Below, piece after piece: positions 1-12,448 of a stretch of DNA of 62,000 nucleotides. Made by a program: the position numbers and the translations under genes. Source of the DNA: Gnetum montanum (lineage: Eukaryota > Streptophyta > Gnetopsida > Gnetales > Gnetaceae); NCBI GenBank assembly GCA_015680685.1, contig MNCI01035648.1:3588-65587 (forward strand). Reading direction: 5' to 3'. Within the stretch, counting starts at the first letter, position 1. Every line of letters starts with the position of its first letter. The notes under the pieces were generated by a model. It saw nothing but the letters and a program-made list of their open reading frames with translations, was not told where the DNA came from and searched no databases.

Positions 1-2703
1 AATATGGAGCAAAACATCTAGGGAATCTACCTCTAAGCAAGTAATGTGTCCACTTCATCACCAAGAAGGAAACTCACCACATAAAAAAATCCTACTAAGT
101 TATGTATACATCTCTAAGAGGAATATGTATGACTTCAAATGAGTATAAGCAAGCATGCAAGTAAAAAATCCCATAAACATCATCGGTGGAGGAGCAACAA
201 TATTTTTACAAAGGATGTCTCACTCACAAATGCCTCACAATCTAGTATAAACTTGCACTTGAATTAACCTATTGAAGCTTACCTACATATTTGTGATTGT
301 TTTAGAAATAGGCCCCATATAGTTCTCATGTAAATAGGGAAGATGAAAAAGATAGAGAGGGAAAAACAAGGTCATAGCCCATTATTTCTTGAAACTACTA
401 AGTCAAAGTGGTTTTTCTAAAACCTGAGTGTCATGAATGGGAAACTTAAAGTGTTTCATGATTTTCAAATCTTGGGAAAGAATGAGAGGAATTGCTAATC
501 TTGAGATATTTCTAATAGACTATATTATTTTATATTATTCAAGATTTTGGTTATGAGAGATCACTATCCCTCATTGATTTTTAAGCCTCCATCTCTATTC
601 TCTTTCTTAGAATGTAGCTTGATCTCTATAGATTCTTTGATTTTTCTTTCTAAATAATTTTCTATCTCATTAAGGACTTTGTATTTATCTAAGTATCAAG
701 TATGTTTAGTTTCATTTGTTAAGAAATTATTAATATGTTTTTCCAATAGGAAATTTTCAAATCTATTATGTTTTGTGATTTCTTTATGTTCTTTGAGCTT
801 GCTAATAATTTTAGCCAAGATGTCACCCACCAATTGGTTGGATTTTTTTATAGAAAATAAATAATTATCATCATAATGTTGGGTCAAAAATGAACTTTTT
901 TATGGGAATTATTATTTTGGCCAAACCTATTAATTTGCTAAACTTTGTCATGAAGAATAAATAATTATCATCAAATCATTTTATCAAGAGATAAACTTTT
1001 TCACAAGTATTATTATAGGTATCTATTGGCTAGACCTTGTCACAGAAAATAAATGCTTAATAAGTTAACTCCTTAGTGGCTTCCCATTAATAATGAACCA
1101 TGGGTTATTAAACATCCATATCTTTGTAGTACATGATTTAAGCTTAGTGTTACCTCTTTTTCATCTCTTTGCAAGTATAATCGATGGATTACTTAGTTGA
1201 GTGCTAGGTTCTTTATGAAATTAATGCCTCAAACTTTTCTTTTCTTTTTTATCTTTTACATAGTTTGAATAACAATTTAACTATTGAGGATTTTAATTAT
1301 TTTATTCTTGATTTTTCATGGATCAATGCCATTCAAATTTTCCATTCTAATAAAAACTTAACAATACTGTTATTAGGTCTAATACTAGTATTTGTCCAAG
1401 ACTTAATTATCTATGAATGTTAATCATAATGTGTACTTATTAGGGGGTGTTCAAACCTAAAACATTTTTTTCAATAATATTTACCCCCAAGTCATATACT
1501 CAAATCAGAGCTATATAACTAAACATTTCCCACTAGAATTGAATTCATAACTTGGATCTTCCAAATGAAGAGTCTTAACACTAAGCAATTATGGAAGTAT
1601 CAAAGTTAGAAGATACAAAATTCTTTCACTCCATAAAAAAATAAGCATTTTTATAATATTTGATTCATTAAGATTTGCTCATGGTATTCGCCACTTTCAT
1701 TTGGATGTTCATGAATTCAGATGTTCTAATTACAATATGTAAGACTCACTCATGCACTACTTTTTTAGCTGTCACTTATGCAAAGTTATTAGTCTTAGTG
1801 CACATTGTGTTTACATGGTTTTAAGCTAAGGTTGGACAAAGTTTTATTTTGTGATTCTCCTCAACTTCAATGATTTTTTCTTCATATTTGAAGTTGCTTT
1901 TGTCCCCTTATTATTTATGTTGTTTAGAAGCTAATATTCTCCCTTTGTTTGCTTAAGGTCAATTTGCTTTAGGTGTAGCCTTGAATGGATACATTATTGT
2001 TGTTCCTTTTTGTTTGTTTGTTTGTTTTTTTACAAGAAGTATTTACCAGGAAGTGATAATTTGAAAGGGTGCTTCTGAAATAACGCAATGTGTGATTCTT
2101 TTCCTACTCAAGAGAGCAGATTTTTAAAGATTAATTGTAAGGATGAAAACATGAAAAAGCATTTCAAAAGCTATTTGACTATTCCTTTTGTGTTTTTTAT
2201 AGTTTCACCTCTTTTTAATGCTTCTCTATAATTGTACTCTAGATTTTCCCTTTACAATGCATTTTATTTTTGGCAAAATCCCCACTCCTACTCCCCCACC
2301 CTTAACTTCATTTATACCTCCTTCCCAAACTAAATGATCCCTAGCTTACTTTTCTTTAACTAAATTGCATAACTTAGGGGTTGTCAAAAACTATGAATAT
2401 ATGTTCCCTCAAGTCATATAACCAACATAAATAATCTTATTTTTTTTAGTGGATTCGATATTTCTCTATCAGATCTATTTAGAATTATATGTAATGCCAC
2501 CATATTTAGTGGGTGATTCTTCAAGTAAATCCACCACTTCTTTCCCATTCTATGAGTTACTTGATAATTTATATGGATCTATTACTTGGGAAATTTATGG
2601 AAGGTATGTTTTCATGAAAATGTAGGGTAATTTACTTTGTTCCTCAAGTTTTTTTAGTCATTTAAATTTAATTTGAAATGATGGAGAACTAGATGTTGTC
2701 CAT
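1..2703. other. AT-rich region without a recognisable gene
   Basis: No ORF of convincing length or family was seen. A Lys/Glu-rich, stop-interrupted minus-strand reading frame spans about 566-887 and looks like decayed coding sequence of unknown kind. A (TTTG)n run lies near 2007-2031. The sequence may be the left part of whatever the copia element inserted into. Confidence 0.4.
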
Positions 2704-2708
2704 GAATG

Positions 2709-3818
2709 TGAGGATCCTTGAACTTAGAAGTGGGGGGCAAGGGGGGTAATGAATAAGTTCCCTAATTTTTAACTTAAAGATACCACACAGAGAGAATTTT
2801 AATGTGATTCTCCCACTTGGGTAGTCCACACTCAAAGGGTAGATTGCAAGCACATCTCTGAACTTCATTGCTTTCAAAATGTGGTTGAAGTGTCCACATC
2901 CTATACAGTCTTCAAGCCCTGCTTTAGAGTTTTGTACTATAGCACCAATCACTCAACTCCTCAAGGTCCCATCAAACTTGGAAATGTGGTTTCCAGGCTT
3001 CCACAACCTTTAAAATCTTGAGCTCCACACAAGAGTGTTGTACCTCAGCACCAACAACTCAATCTCCCAGGATCCCAACAAGCTCAAGTAAGATGTCTTC
3101 CCACAAGAAGCACATCAACCTTGCAGGTAACAAGGGAGAACAATTACAAGGGATGAATGCAACTTGGTTCGCTAATCCTTGTATGTTTAGGTACAACACA
3201 CTTTACAATGCCAAAATTATACTAAAATGAGGAGCAATAGAGAATTCAATGATTACAAATGATTGTACAATGATTACACAACAAGCTTGCCCATTTCCCA
3301 ATGCACAGCTATCGTGTTTCTAAATCCATCTTAAAACTTGTGCAATGAGTAGTTAACAATCATGGAAGATGTCTTACTCATGCCTAAGACATATCTTTGA
3401 AATTACTTTTCATTCTAGGAAGACGTCTTTCTAAAGTCTTCATTTTGGAAGACGTCTTTGCTTGATGAAAGATATCTTTGTCTAGAGAAAGATGTCTTTC
3501 TAAAAATAGCTTGCATTCTATGAAGACATCTTTTCTTGGTGGAAGACGTCTTTGCCTAAAGAAAGATGAATGTTGTTTCTCAAAGACGTCTTTGTCTATG
3601 AAGCCTTCAATTCTACCAAGTAGTCTTCTATTTCTTGAAGACATTTTTGTTCACTTTCTCTTACATGATGAATGCATCATTCCTTGTCTAAAACCTTGCA
3701 CAATCCAAGTCTTAGTCCAAGTTCTTATCTTGCAAGCATAATAACTACACACACATACAAATAACCTTGTCTTCCATTTTTCTTAACGTTTTGACATACC
3801 AAAACCAAAAGGTCCACA
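2709..3818 (-). repeat. 3' LTR of the copia element
   Basis: The + strand begins TGAGGATC and ends GGTCCACA (minus strand TGTGGACC...CCTCA). It matches 7820-8726 and 18007-18224 along its length. It contains the AAGACGTCTT array at about 3365-3600. Confidence 0.85.
3360..3600. repeat. Array of AAGACGTCTT-type palindromes in the copia LTR
   Basis: About eight degenerate copies of GAAGACGTCTTT, spaced roughly 20-40 bp, occur in the U3 part. Variants are GATGTC, GACATC and GATATC. The core GACGTC is the bZIP C-box palindrome. The other LTR has the same array at about 8490-8720. A regulatory role is inferred. Confidence 0.6.
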
Positions 3819-3832
3819 ATCTCCCCCTTTTT
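3819..3832 (-). promoter_or_regulatory. Polypurine tract of the copia element
   Basis: The minus strand reads AAAAAGGGGGAGAT directly before the 3' LTR start TGTGG, which is the expected place of the plus-strand primer. Confidence 0.75.
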
Positions 3833-5500
3833 GGTAATGTCAAAAACTTAAGAAAATGGGTTAGTATTGTCCCAATAATAAAAATACAATAATAACACAT
3901 TTTAGCTAGCTGTGTCTCCCCCTTCTTGGACATAACCAAAAAGGTGAAGCAAACTTCCCCTAAATAGATTCATAGAGAAAAGAAAATGTTTTTGGTGTTT
4001 TGGGTTTGCTATTTTTGTTTAGTGTTGTTTAATGTGGAGTAAGAATAGAGAGAATGAAATAAATCACATGACAAGACAAGGTCCTATCCCCATATCCTTG
4101 CATAGAGATGTTAATCGATGTTCATCTAGGGCTTTTGTGAAGGCATAAACTACTTGACTCTTGATTCCAATGAACTCTAGTCTAACATGACCATGTTGTG
4201 TATGTTCCTATATGAAATGATGGTGAATCTCAATATGTTTTGTACGAGAATGTTGGATTGGATTCTTTGTCATGTTGATGGCACTCTTATTATCATAATA
4301 AATTGGAGTTGAGTTGACATTTACTCCCAAATCTTTGAGAGTCTCTTTCATCTAAAGTAATTGAGCACAACAACTACCGGTAGAGATATATTTAGCTTCT
4401 ATAGTTAAAAGAGCTATAGAGGTTTGCTTCTTGGTTGTCCAATAAACAAGACTTCTTCCCAAAAAGAAACAATTTTCACTCATGCCATGGCAATCATCAA
4501 AACATCCTATCCAATCTACATCAAAATAATTAGCAAGATTAAGGGAGGAATCTTTTGGATACCAAAGGCCCTAGTTAGTAGTACCTTTTTAAGTAGTGAA
4601 AAATTTGTTTAACAACCTGGTAGTGAGATTCTTTTGGAGCTTACTGATATCTACCACACAATCCTACACTTAAAGCTATATCTGATCCACTTGTGGTTAG
4701 ATAAAGAAGACTACCAATCATACCTCTATAAATCATGGGATCAACTAGCTTACCTTGATCATCTTCACAAGTTTAGAATTTGCAGCCATTGGAGGAACTT
4801 TAACTTTAACATCAACAAGTCATATTTGAGCATAAGATCTTTTACATAGTTTGTTTGACATAAGAAGGTTCCATCAATTTTCTAATAGATTTGAAATCCT
4901 ATAAAGTTCTTGAGTTCTCCCATCATGCTCATTTCAAATTCGGATTGCATGAGATTAGAAAACTTCTTGCAAAGAATTTCATAGTAACACCAAAAATAAT
5001 ATCATCAACATAGATTTGAACAATTAGAAGATCTTTACCTTCTCTTTTAATAAACAACGTAACATCTACTTTACCTCTTTCAAATCCATTTGATATGAGG
5101 TGTTGAGAAAGTCTTTCATACCATGCTCTTGGAGCTTGTTTAGGATCATAGAGAGCTTTCTTAAGTTTGTAGACATAATCAATCTTGATGGAATCAAAAA
5201 ATCCTTTAGGTTCTTAAATATAAACTTCTTCTTGTATGGTTCCATTTAGGAACATACTTTTGACATCCATTTGATAGAGCTTAATGTTTTTTATACTTGC
5301 ATAAGTAAGAAGAAGGCTAATAGATTCTATCCTAGCAATAGGAGCAAAAGTTTCATCAAAGTCTATTCCTCCTTGTTGGTTGTATCCTTTGGCAACCAAT
5401 CTAGCCTTGTTCTTTATGATGTTTTCATTTTCATCAGTCTTATTTCTAAAGATCCATTTTATACCAATAACAAGTTTATCAGTGGACCTAGGTGTTAATT
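3833..5500 (-). pseudogene. Copia RT and RNase H (broken)
   Basis: Minus-strand fragments match copia reverse transcriptase: [14 protein letters not shown] and [12 protein letters not shown] near 5399-5214, and the catalytic YVDD box at 5012-5001, which is intact. The C-terminal RNase H tail near 4250-4090 has TKHIEIHHHF and a HRLTSLCKDMG-type end. Several in-frame stops and frame changes separate the blocks. It is non-functional in this copy. Confidence 0.8.
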
Positions 5501-5551
5501 CCCATACATCATTTTAGAAAATTTAATAAGTTCATCTTGCATAGCTAAAAT

Positions 5552-6720
5552 TCATCCTTCCTCTCTTTCAGCTTCCTTAATGGTTTTGTGTTCAAGTTGA
5601 GAGAGATATCTAGAAAAGGCATAGATCTCTTTGATTTGACTTCTAGTATGAACACCATCTTGAACTTCTCCAATTACATCACTAATAGAATGAGTTTTGC
5701 TATGTCTGGGCATTTTTGGTAGAGTGGGGGATATCTCTTGATCATCATTGTCATTTTCTTCCTCTTCATGTTTACTACTAGATTCTAAATTCTTGTCATC
5801 TTGTACTAAAGTTGGGTTGGACAAAGTTTTAATGGGAATAGTTTCTTCATCAAGTTTTGGACAAGTAATGTCATAATAATCTATTTTGACATTTATGATT
5901 TCCTCTACCGGATTTGTTCTTTTGTTAAATACTCTGTATGCCCTACTAACTAGAGAATAACCTAATAAAATTCCTTTATCAATTTTTGCATCAAACTTTC
6001 TTAAGGTATCTTTATCATTTAGGATATAGCATTTTGAACCAAAAACATGAAAGTAAGCTACTGAGGGTTTTCTACCAACCCATAATTCATAAGGGGTTTT
6101 GGAAGTGAATCTTCTTACCAAAACTCTATTGGACATGTAACAAGCAATGTTGATAGCTTCAACCCAAAAGTGATAAGGAAGACTCCAATCATTTAATATT
6201 GTTCTCCCCATCTCATTTAAGATTCTATTCTTTTGTTTAGCTACACCATTTTGTTGAGGAGTTCTTACAATAGAGAATTGATGTAGAATGTCATTCATTT
6301 GACAAAATTGTTCAAATTTTGCATTTTTAAACTCACCTCCATTATCACTTCTAATAATCTTAATATCATATTCTTTTTCTTTCTAGATTTGATTACTAAT
6401 TCTTAAAAAATGATCAAACACTTCATCTTTGTCATATAAAAAGGCAACCCAAGTAAAGCGAGAATAATCATCAACAATGGTCAAAAAATATCTTTTCTTT
6501 CCTAGACAAAGAGTTTGAATTGGACCAACTACATCCATATGAAGTAGGTTTAAGGGATGAGTAGTAGAAATAAAATTTTTCTTACCAAATCTTACCCTTG
6601 TTTTTTTTCCTTTTTAATAGGCTTCACATGTATTTAGGTTGAAATCTTAAAGCTTAGGGAGACCACGCATCATTTCTGTTGTCACCAAGGTTTGGAGAAT
6701 GTCCTTGTTGATGTGGCCCA
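5552..6720 (-). pseudogene. Copia integrase (broken)
   Basis: The 6298-5552 segment is open for 248 codons and holds RTPQQNGVAKQKNRIL (catalytic-Glu helix; the usual Glu of NGVAE is Lys here), ANRV-type SNRVLVRR, TPYELWVGRKPS and FGSKCYILND. Upstream (6640-6300) the DVVGPIQTL, DDYSRFTWV and SDNGGEFKN blocks can be read with stops between them. It is the core and C-terminal half of a copia integrase. Confidence 0.82.
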
Positions 6721-6900
6721 ACTTCCTATGCCAAAGACATGTATCCTATGCACAACTTACTAAACACTTGGATTGAAGGTTAAGTGAATTTCCAAATATA
6801 GCAGTATACATAGTTCCTTTTCTAAATCCTTCAATCACAATATTTCTAGTAGATAAATCTTACATTCTACAACTTTCTTTTGAAAATGTAACATGAAAAT

Positions 6901-7150
6901 TTAGTCACGAAGTTGACTTACACTAAGAAGATTGTGTTTTAACCCATTAATGAAAAACACTTTGTTCATAGTAATTAATCCCTTACCTTTACCTCCTATG
7001 GTACCAATACTTGTTATAGGTGCTTCCATGTCATCTCCAGAAGTGACTGTACCACAATTTTGTTCTATGAAGTTGGCGAAGTAAGATTTGTCACTTATCA
7101 TGTGCCTTGAATACCCACTATTAATATAACATGTGCTAGCATTATCTTTG
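6901..7150 (-). pseudogene. Copia protease and GAG-pre-integrase start (broken)
   Basis: It reads YSRHMISDKSYF, then GLKHNLLSVSQL, the standard copia protease to pre-integrase junction. The catalytic D-S-G triad reads N-S-G here (GAT to AAT), so the protease would be dead. Confidence 0.75.
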
Positions 7151-7249
7151 GATAAGGTAATTTATGCCCTCAAATTCTTTTCAATCTTTCCTTCTTTCTC
7201 TTTCCAAACCTACATGGTTCTCTTTCTAGGCTAGTTTTGCAAAGACCAA

Positions 7250-7770
7250 GAGTAGTGATCCATTCTAAGATAACAATAAGCTTGAACATGATTGTATTTA
7301 CCACAAAAGAAACATTTCAAGTTTTTGGTCTAGAAGATTTGCCAAACCTAGATAAATGCTATTTTTGATTCTTGGGTTTTTCCATAGAACTCTTGTTCAT
7401 CTAATCAAACATTCTTGTCAGTTTTTGAATCTCAACCCTAAGGTTTAAGTTTTCTCTTTTGAGGTAAGAGCATTCCTCATCAAGAACTTTGATTTTTATT
7501 TCTTAGTCATGTAAAGCATCTTTCATTTCAATGCACAAATTTTGAAAAAAAGAATGCTATGGAAAAATATCTCATACCTATCTTCAAAGGAAGTGTTATT
7601 TTGATAATCACATGAATTGTTAACTTTACAAGCATAGTCCTATATCTTTCTAAATGTAAGTAAGGAAATAATATACTTACCTTGATAAAAGATGTCATAA
7701 ATGAATTGAATGCACTAGTTGATAATGTCCATTAGGCTCTGGCTAATGTCAAGTGTTCCTTCCATGTTCA
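7250..7770 (-). pseudogene. Copia gag remnant with zinc knuckle
   Basis: A CCHC knuckle (CFFCGKYNHVQAYC, CX2CX4HX4C) lies near 7316-7275. A possible gag start (MEGTLDISQSLMDII) lies near 7767, only about 35 bp from the PBS. Most of gag between them is missing. Confidence 0.6.
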
Positions 7771-7801
7771 CTCTTGAAGACTGATGTGGAGAGCAAGAGT
7801 A

Positions 7802-7817
7802 CCTGGCTCCAATACCA
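7802..7817 (-). promoter_or_regulatory. Copia primer-binding site (initiator Met tRNA type)
   Basis: The minus strand reads TGGTATTGGAGCCAGG, two changes from the usual plant copia TGGTATCAGAGC PBS. It sits 2 nt inside the 5' LTR end. Confidence 0.75.
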
Positions 7818-7819
7818 CT

Positions 7820-8726
7820 TGAGGACTGTTGAACTTAGAAGGGATGGGGGGATGAATAAGTTCCCCAATTCATAACTTAAAGATACACACACATAAAATT
7901 TTAATGTGGTTCCTCAACTTGGGTAGTCCACACTCAGAGGGTAGATCATAAGCACACCTCTAAACTTTGTTGCTTTCAAAATGTGGTTGAAGGGTCCACA
8001 CCCTATACAATCGTCAATCCCTACTCTAGAGTGTTATACTACAACACCAATCACTCAACCCCACAAGTTCTTATCAAGCTTGGAAATGTTGTTTCTAGGC
8101 TTCCACAACCTTTACAATCTTGAGCTCCACATAGGAGTGTTGTACCTCAACACCAACAACTCAATCTCATAGGATCCCAACAAGCTCAAGTAAGATGTCT
8201 TCTCGCAAGAAGCACATCAACCTTTTAAGGCAACAAGGGAGAACAATTACAAGGGATGAATGCAACTCAATTTGCTAATCCTTGTACGTTTAGGTTTAGC
8301 ACACTTTACAATGCCAAAATGATAATACAATGAAGAGCAATAGAGAATTCAATAATTACAAAAGATTGTACAATGATTACACAACAAGCTTGTCCATTTC
8401 CCAATGTACATCAAGTTTTTTTATAGCTATCGTGTTTCTAAATCCATCTTGAAATTCGTGCAACAGCTAGTCAACAATCACTAATAGTCATGGAAGATGT
8501 CTTACTAGTGCTTGAGACATCTCTTTGAAATTTCCTTCCATTCTAGGAAGACGTCTTTATTTGGGAAAAACGTCTTTTTGAAGTCTTCATTTTGGAAGAT
8601 GTCTTTGTTTGGAGAAAGAAATCTTTCTAAAACTGGCCTACATTCTATGAAGACGTCTTTTCTTGGTGGAAGATGTCTTTGCTTGAAGAAAGACATTTGC
8701 TATTTCTCAGAGATGTCTTTGTCAGT
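7820..8726 (-). repeat. 5' LTR of the copia element, inner part
   Basis: It matches the 3' LTR from TGAGGA onward until GTCTTTG, where the gypsy element and its TCAGT duplication interrupt it. The LTR resumes at 18007. Confidence 0.85.
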
Positions 8727-9509
8727 TGATGAGTGGTGAGGTATCCCTATGCTCAACCATATGAATACAAGCATCCACTCACAATTCGGTCGAATTCCAA
8801 GGACTAAGTGCTTATGCGCCTTTGTGGAACAAGAATGGGTTGATCAATCGTTGTCTTCCCAAGCTTACTTGTATGTCACGATTGTATGGTTAAGTAAACT
8901 TGAGGCATATTATTTTTATACTTTTTATGTGTTTATGTCCTACTACTAATAAGGGAGGAGAGAGATAACTCAGTAACTAATTTAATTTGACTCCTTATTA
9001 ACTAGGCTCTAATTGATCCTAACACCAGTATCCGTTCTCACTTGTCGTACACATCCTGAACAAGTGCAACACTACTGGGATTACCAAATTCTAATCGTTA
9101 CTAGGTTACCAAGTGTTACATGCATGCTCGAAGTGATTGTACTGTGTGTGCTTACTTAGGAGAGTTGTGGGGTGATAGAGAATCATTAATTAACTAAGGA
9201 AAGCATTAAGTAATAGTAATTAACATTAATTAATCTATTCTGAATGCTGCAAGGTTTATCACAAAGTTCATCTTTATTATCATACACAAGGTGTGCTCAA
9301 GTACATAATACTTGAATAAATATCTGTTCACTTTATGACTCCTACTACGGGCACACAGAAATAATTCTAACTCTGAGAGGGAGAAAAGGCAAGAGTTTGG
9401 GTAAGGGACTAAGACTAACTATGCAAACCAAGTGCGCCTGCCTCTTATTTATAGGCAACAAGACATGCCACGATATTGCATATCGTGGGCGCGATATCGC
9501 GGCTCATCA
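8727..9509 (-). repeat. 3' LTR of the nested gypsy element
   Basis: 783 bp from TGATGAGTGG to GGCTCATCA. It is similar to 17547-17830 and 17882-18001. Most differences are C/T or G/A changes, often at CpG. Confidence 0.85.
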
Positions 9510-9524
9510 TACCCCCACGACTAA
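9510..9524 (-). promoter_or_regulatory. Polypurine tract of the nested gypsy element
   Basis: The minus strand reads TTAGTCGTGGGGGTA and abuts the 3' LTR. Similar motifs recur inside the element near 10093-10108 and 11191-11206. Confidence 0.7.
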
Positions 9525-11164
9525 ATGAGAACTTGTCCTTGAGTTCCTTACAAAATATTGGAAAGGTATGGGATTATTGACTGAATGAGAACTGACAGCG
9601 ATAGGGAATAACAGACTCAAAGTGCCTGATGAATGGATCGACAAACATATTACAACATGGGTGTTCATGCCCTTTGTGGTGAACATTGTACATGGATGAC
9701 ATCCAGACCTTCACTTGACAACTTGAAGAGAAAGAGGAAGAAAAGAAAATGAGGCATGTTGCTACCAATGCTGAGATTGCATCCTCTGTTGTTTAACCAT
9801 AGCCATGCGACCAGACTTGTTCCCGGCGTAAACGTTCCAGCTCCAGTCCATCCCAAGTGCTTCCTCCTATTCCAGTCCATAGTTCATGTAATCACCATTT
9901 GTACACACAACATAGTCATGAATGAGCAAGGATAAGTAAGCCATAATGCAATTGATACCTTGCCTCGATATAAAGCACATTGGCTAGGTTGTGGTTATGG
10001 TAGAAACTGGATTAGGGGTTTATTACTGATAACTACCTAAGGTATAGGGGTTAGGCAAGTAGTAGAATGGAGAAATTGAAAAATTTGTGCCAGGGCCCCC
10101 ACGACTAAGAGCGAACCTCTAGTAGCAATAAGATGGAAAATATAAGGAACAAGAAAGATGGGAAAAATAACAACGGCAACGCCAATAAAGTGGATGTCAA
10201 AGATGGGGTTGAAATGGGAAATGGTTGATTGCAGATAATGTTTAAGGAAAAGAACTTAACAATTGCACCAAAAAGGAATGCTAATGGATCCTCCNNNNNN
10301 NNNNNNNNNNNNNNNNNNNNNNNNNNNNNNNNNNNNNNNNNNNNNNNNNNNNNNNNNNNNNNNNNNNNNNNNNNNNNNNNNNNNNNNNNNNNNNNNNNNN
10401 NNNNNNNNNNNNNNNNNNNNNNNNNNNNNNNNNNNNNNNNNNNNNNNNNNNNNNNNNNNNNNNNNNNNNNNNNNNNNNNNNNNNNNNNNNNNNNNNNNNN
10501 NNNNNNNNNNNNNNNNNNNNNNNNNNNNNNNNNNNNNNNNNNNNNNNNNNNNNNNNNNNNNNNNNNNNNNNNNNNNNNNNNNNNNNNNNNNNNNNNNNNN
10601 NNNNNNNNNNNNNNNNNNNNNNNNNNNNNNNNNNNNNNNNNNNNNNNNNNNNNNNNNNNNNNNNNNNNNNNNNNNNNNNNNNNNNNNNNNNNNNNNNNNN
10701 NNNNNNNNNNNNNNNNNNNNNNNNNNNNNNNNNNNNNNNNNNNNNNNNNNNNNNNNNNNNNNNNNNNNNNNNNNNNNNNNNNNNNNNNNNNNNNNNNNNN
10801 TTTAGTTTGAAAAATACCAAGCCACCAATTTATTAAGAAGTTGATTAGAAAAAAGTGACTGTATAGTTCCAAGCCAAGGGAGACCACAGAGTTGAATGGC
10901 CAATGTGAACTCATTGCCTATTTTATCAAAAGAACCATATCATAATATCAGCATCATAATTCAGAGATAAAAACCAAACATCAGTAATCAATAGTACATA
11001 ATTCAATCCACCATCAGAAGCACTTATTATATGACGAATGAAAGTAAATAAACCAAGTAAAGAAATAGTAAAAATGTGAACGATGGTGTCAAACAAAAAT
11101 AAGAAAGATTGAAGAAATGTGTAAAACAAAAATGTGTAAAAAAAATACCAAAAGGGCTAAGGGC
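9525..11164 (-). other. Non-coding 3' spacer of the gypsy element, with assembly gap
   Basis: There is no recognisable domain between integrase and the PPT. It contains an N gap (10295-10800) and a second PPT-like motif at 10093-10108. Apparent long ORFs across the gap are runs of unknown bases. Confidence 0.6.
10295..10800. other. Assembly gap (506 N)
   Basis: Unknown bases inside the gypsy 3' spacer. Confidence 0.99.
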
Positions 11165-12424
11165 CTAGAATGGTTGGCATAGGTGGCCATCTCCCCCACG
11201 ATTGAGTTGGAAGGAGGAGATCTGAAATAGCAAGAAAGGTTGTCCACCAACAGAGGTAGTATGAGTATTGGCTAATCTAAGCTCATGGAAAGGTTTGGTT
11301 TGTTTGACGTTGACCAATAGTTTCTTATCCGGGTTCTCAGGGTTGTATATCATCATGGCCCCTGAAGGAAAAGTTGCATGAATGACATAAGGTCCTTCCC
11401 ACAACACTTGAAATTTGGTACGTTGTGGCACATGTGTGGGATTCTAGTAGAGAACCTTATCTCTTGGTTGATATTTAACTTTCCTAATTCTTAGGTCATG
11501 ATGTTGTTTATTGAAGGCCTTATGCAATTCATTAGATGACAGGGTGGCCAATCGATTCTCATCTAGCAAGTTAAGGGTCATCAACTATTGTTTTTGTGCT
11601 AGATCGAGGTCAAGGTTGAGGTCACATGCCGTGGATAGTGTACGGAGCTCAGTTTGAATGGAAAGCATTGGTAATTTACTATACATTAACTCATAGGGAG
11701 AGTAGCCTATAGGGAGTTTCCATGTGGAGTGGTATGCCCAAAGAGCATTGTTCAGTTTAGTGCTCCAGTCTCACCTAAACTTGCTAATGGTTCTTGTCAA
11801 TATCTTTGTAATCTCCCTGTTGGTGACTTTGGCTTGACTGTTCGCTTGGGGGTGATATGGTGTAGTCAGTTTGTGCTCAGCCCCTATACGTTGCATTAGT
11901 TTTTGAAAAGTCACACCTGTGAAGTGTGTACCATTGTCTAAAATAAGTGCACGAGGCACACCAAACCTGTTTATGATTTTTTGTTGAACAAATCGTGTAG
12001 CTGTAGATGATGTACAATCCTTAGCATTAGTAGCTTTTGCCCATTTTGTAAGGTAATCAATGGCAACAATAATATAAGCTTTTCCATTGGACATTAGTGT
12101 AATCGGCCCCATAAAATCAATTTCCCAAATGTCAAAGGGTTCTACAGGTTGGATCCATTGTTGCGAACCCTCCATTCTAGCAGTGATTTCCCCATCAAGT
12201 TGACAACGCTCACAAGATTAGACAAAATGATGGATATCCTGGAACAATGTAGGCCAATAATATCCTGCAAGCAAGATCTTAAAGGCTATTCGTCTACCGG
12301 CATAATGACCCCCACAAGGACCCTCATGAGCATCTTGGAGAACTCGCAATTGTTCTACATTGGGAACACACCATTGGACCAAGCCATCAGGACATACTTT
12401 GTAAAGTTTTCCATTGATTTCCAT
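11165..12424 (-). pseudogene. Gypsy integrase (broken)
   Basis: The N-terminal zinc-binding part (12424-12218) ends HYAGRRIAFKILLAGYYWPT. The core (12175-11771) has IWEIDFMGPI, VAIDYLTKW, ILDNGTHFTG and YHPQAN. The third catalytic residue, normally Glu in NGQAEVTNREI, is Lys here. The C-terminal SH3-like part (11431-11165) has FQVLWEGPYVI and KQTKPFHEL. Stops lie between the blocks, all in one reading phase. Confidence 0.85.
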
Positions 12425-12448
12425 AAAATACTTGGCTTGATGAAGAAA

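Noticed and set aside
3360-3600. Evenly spaced GAAGACGTCTTT repeats as a CRISPR-like array
   Set aside because: The units are degenerate and palindromic, the spacers are short and not unique, and the array lies inside an LTR of a plant element.
10105-10914. Long open frames across the N gap on both strands
   Set aside because: They are open only because unknown bases contain no stop.
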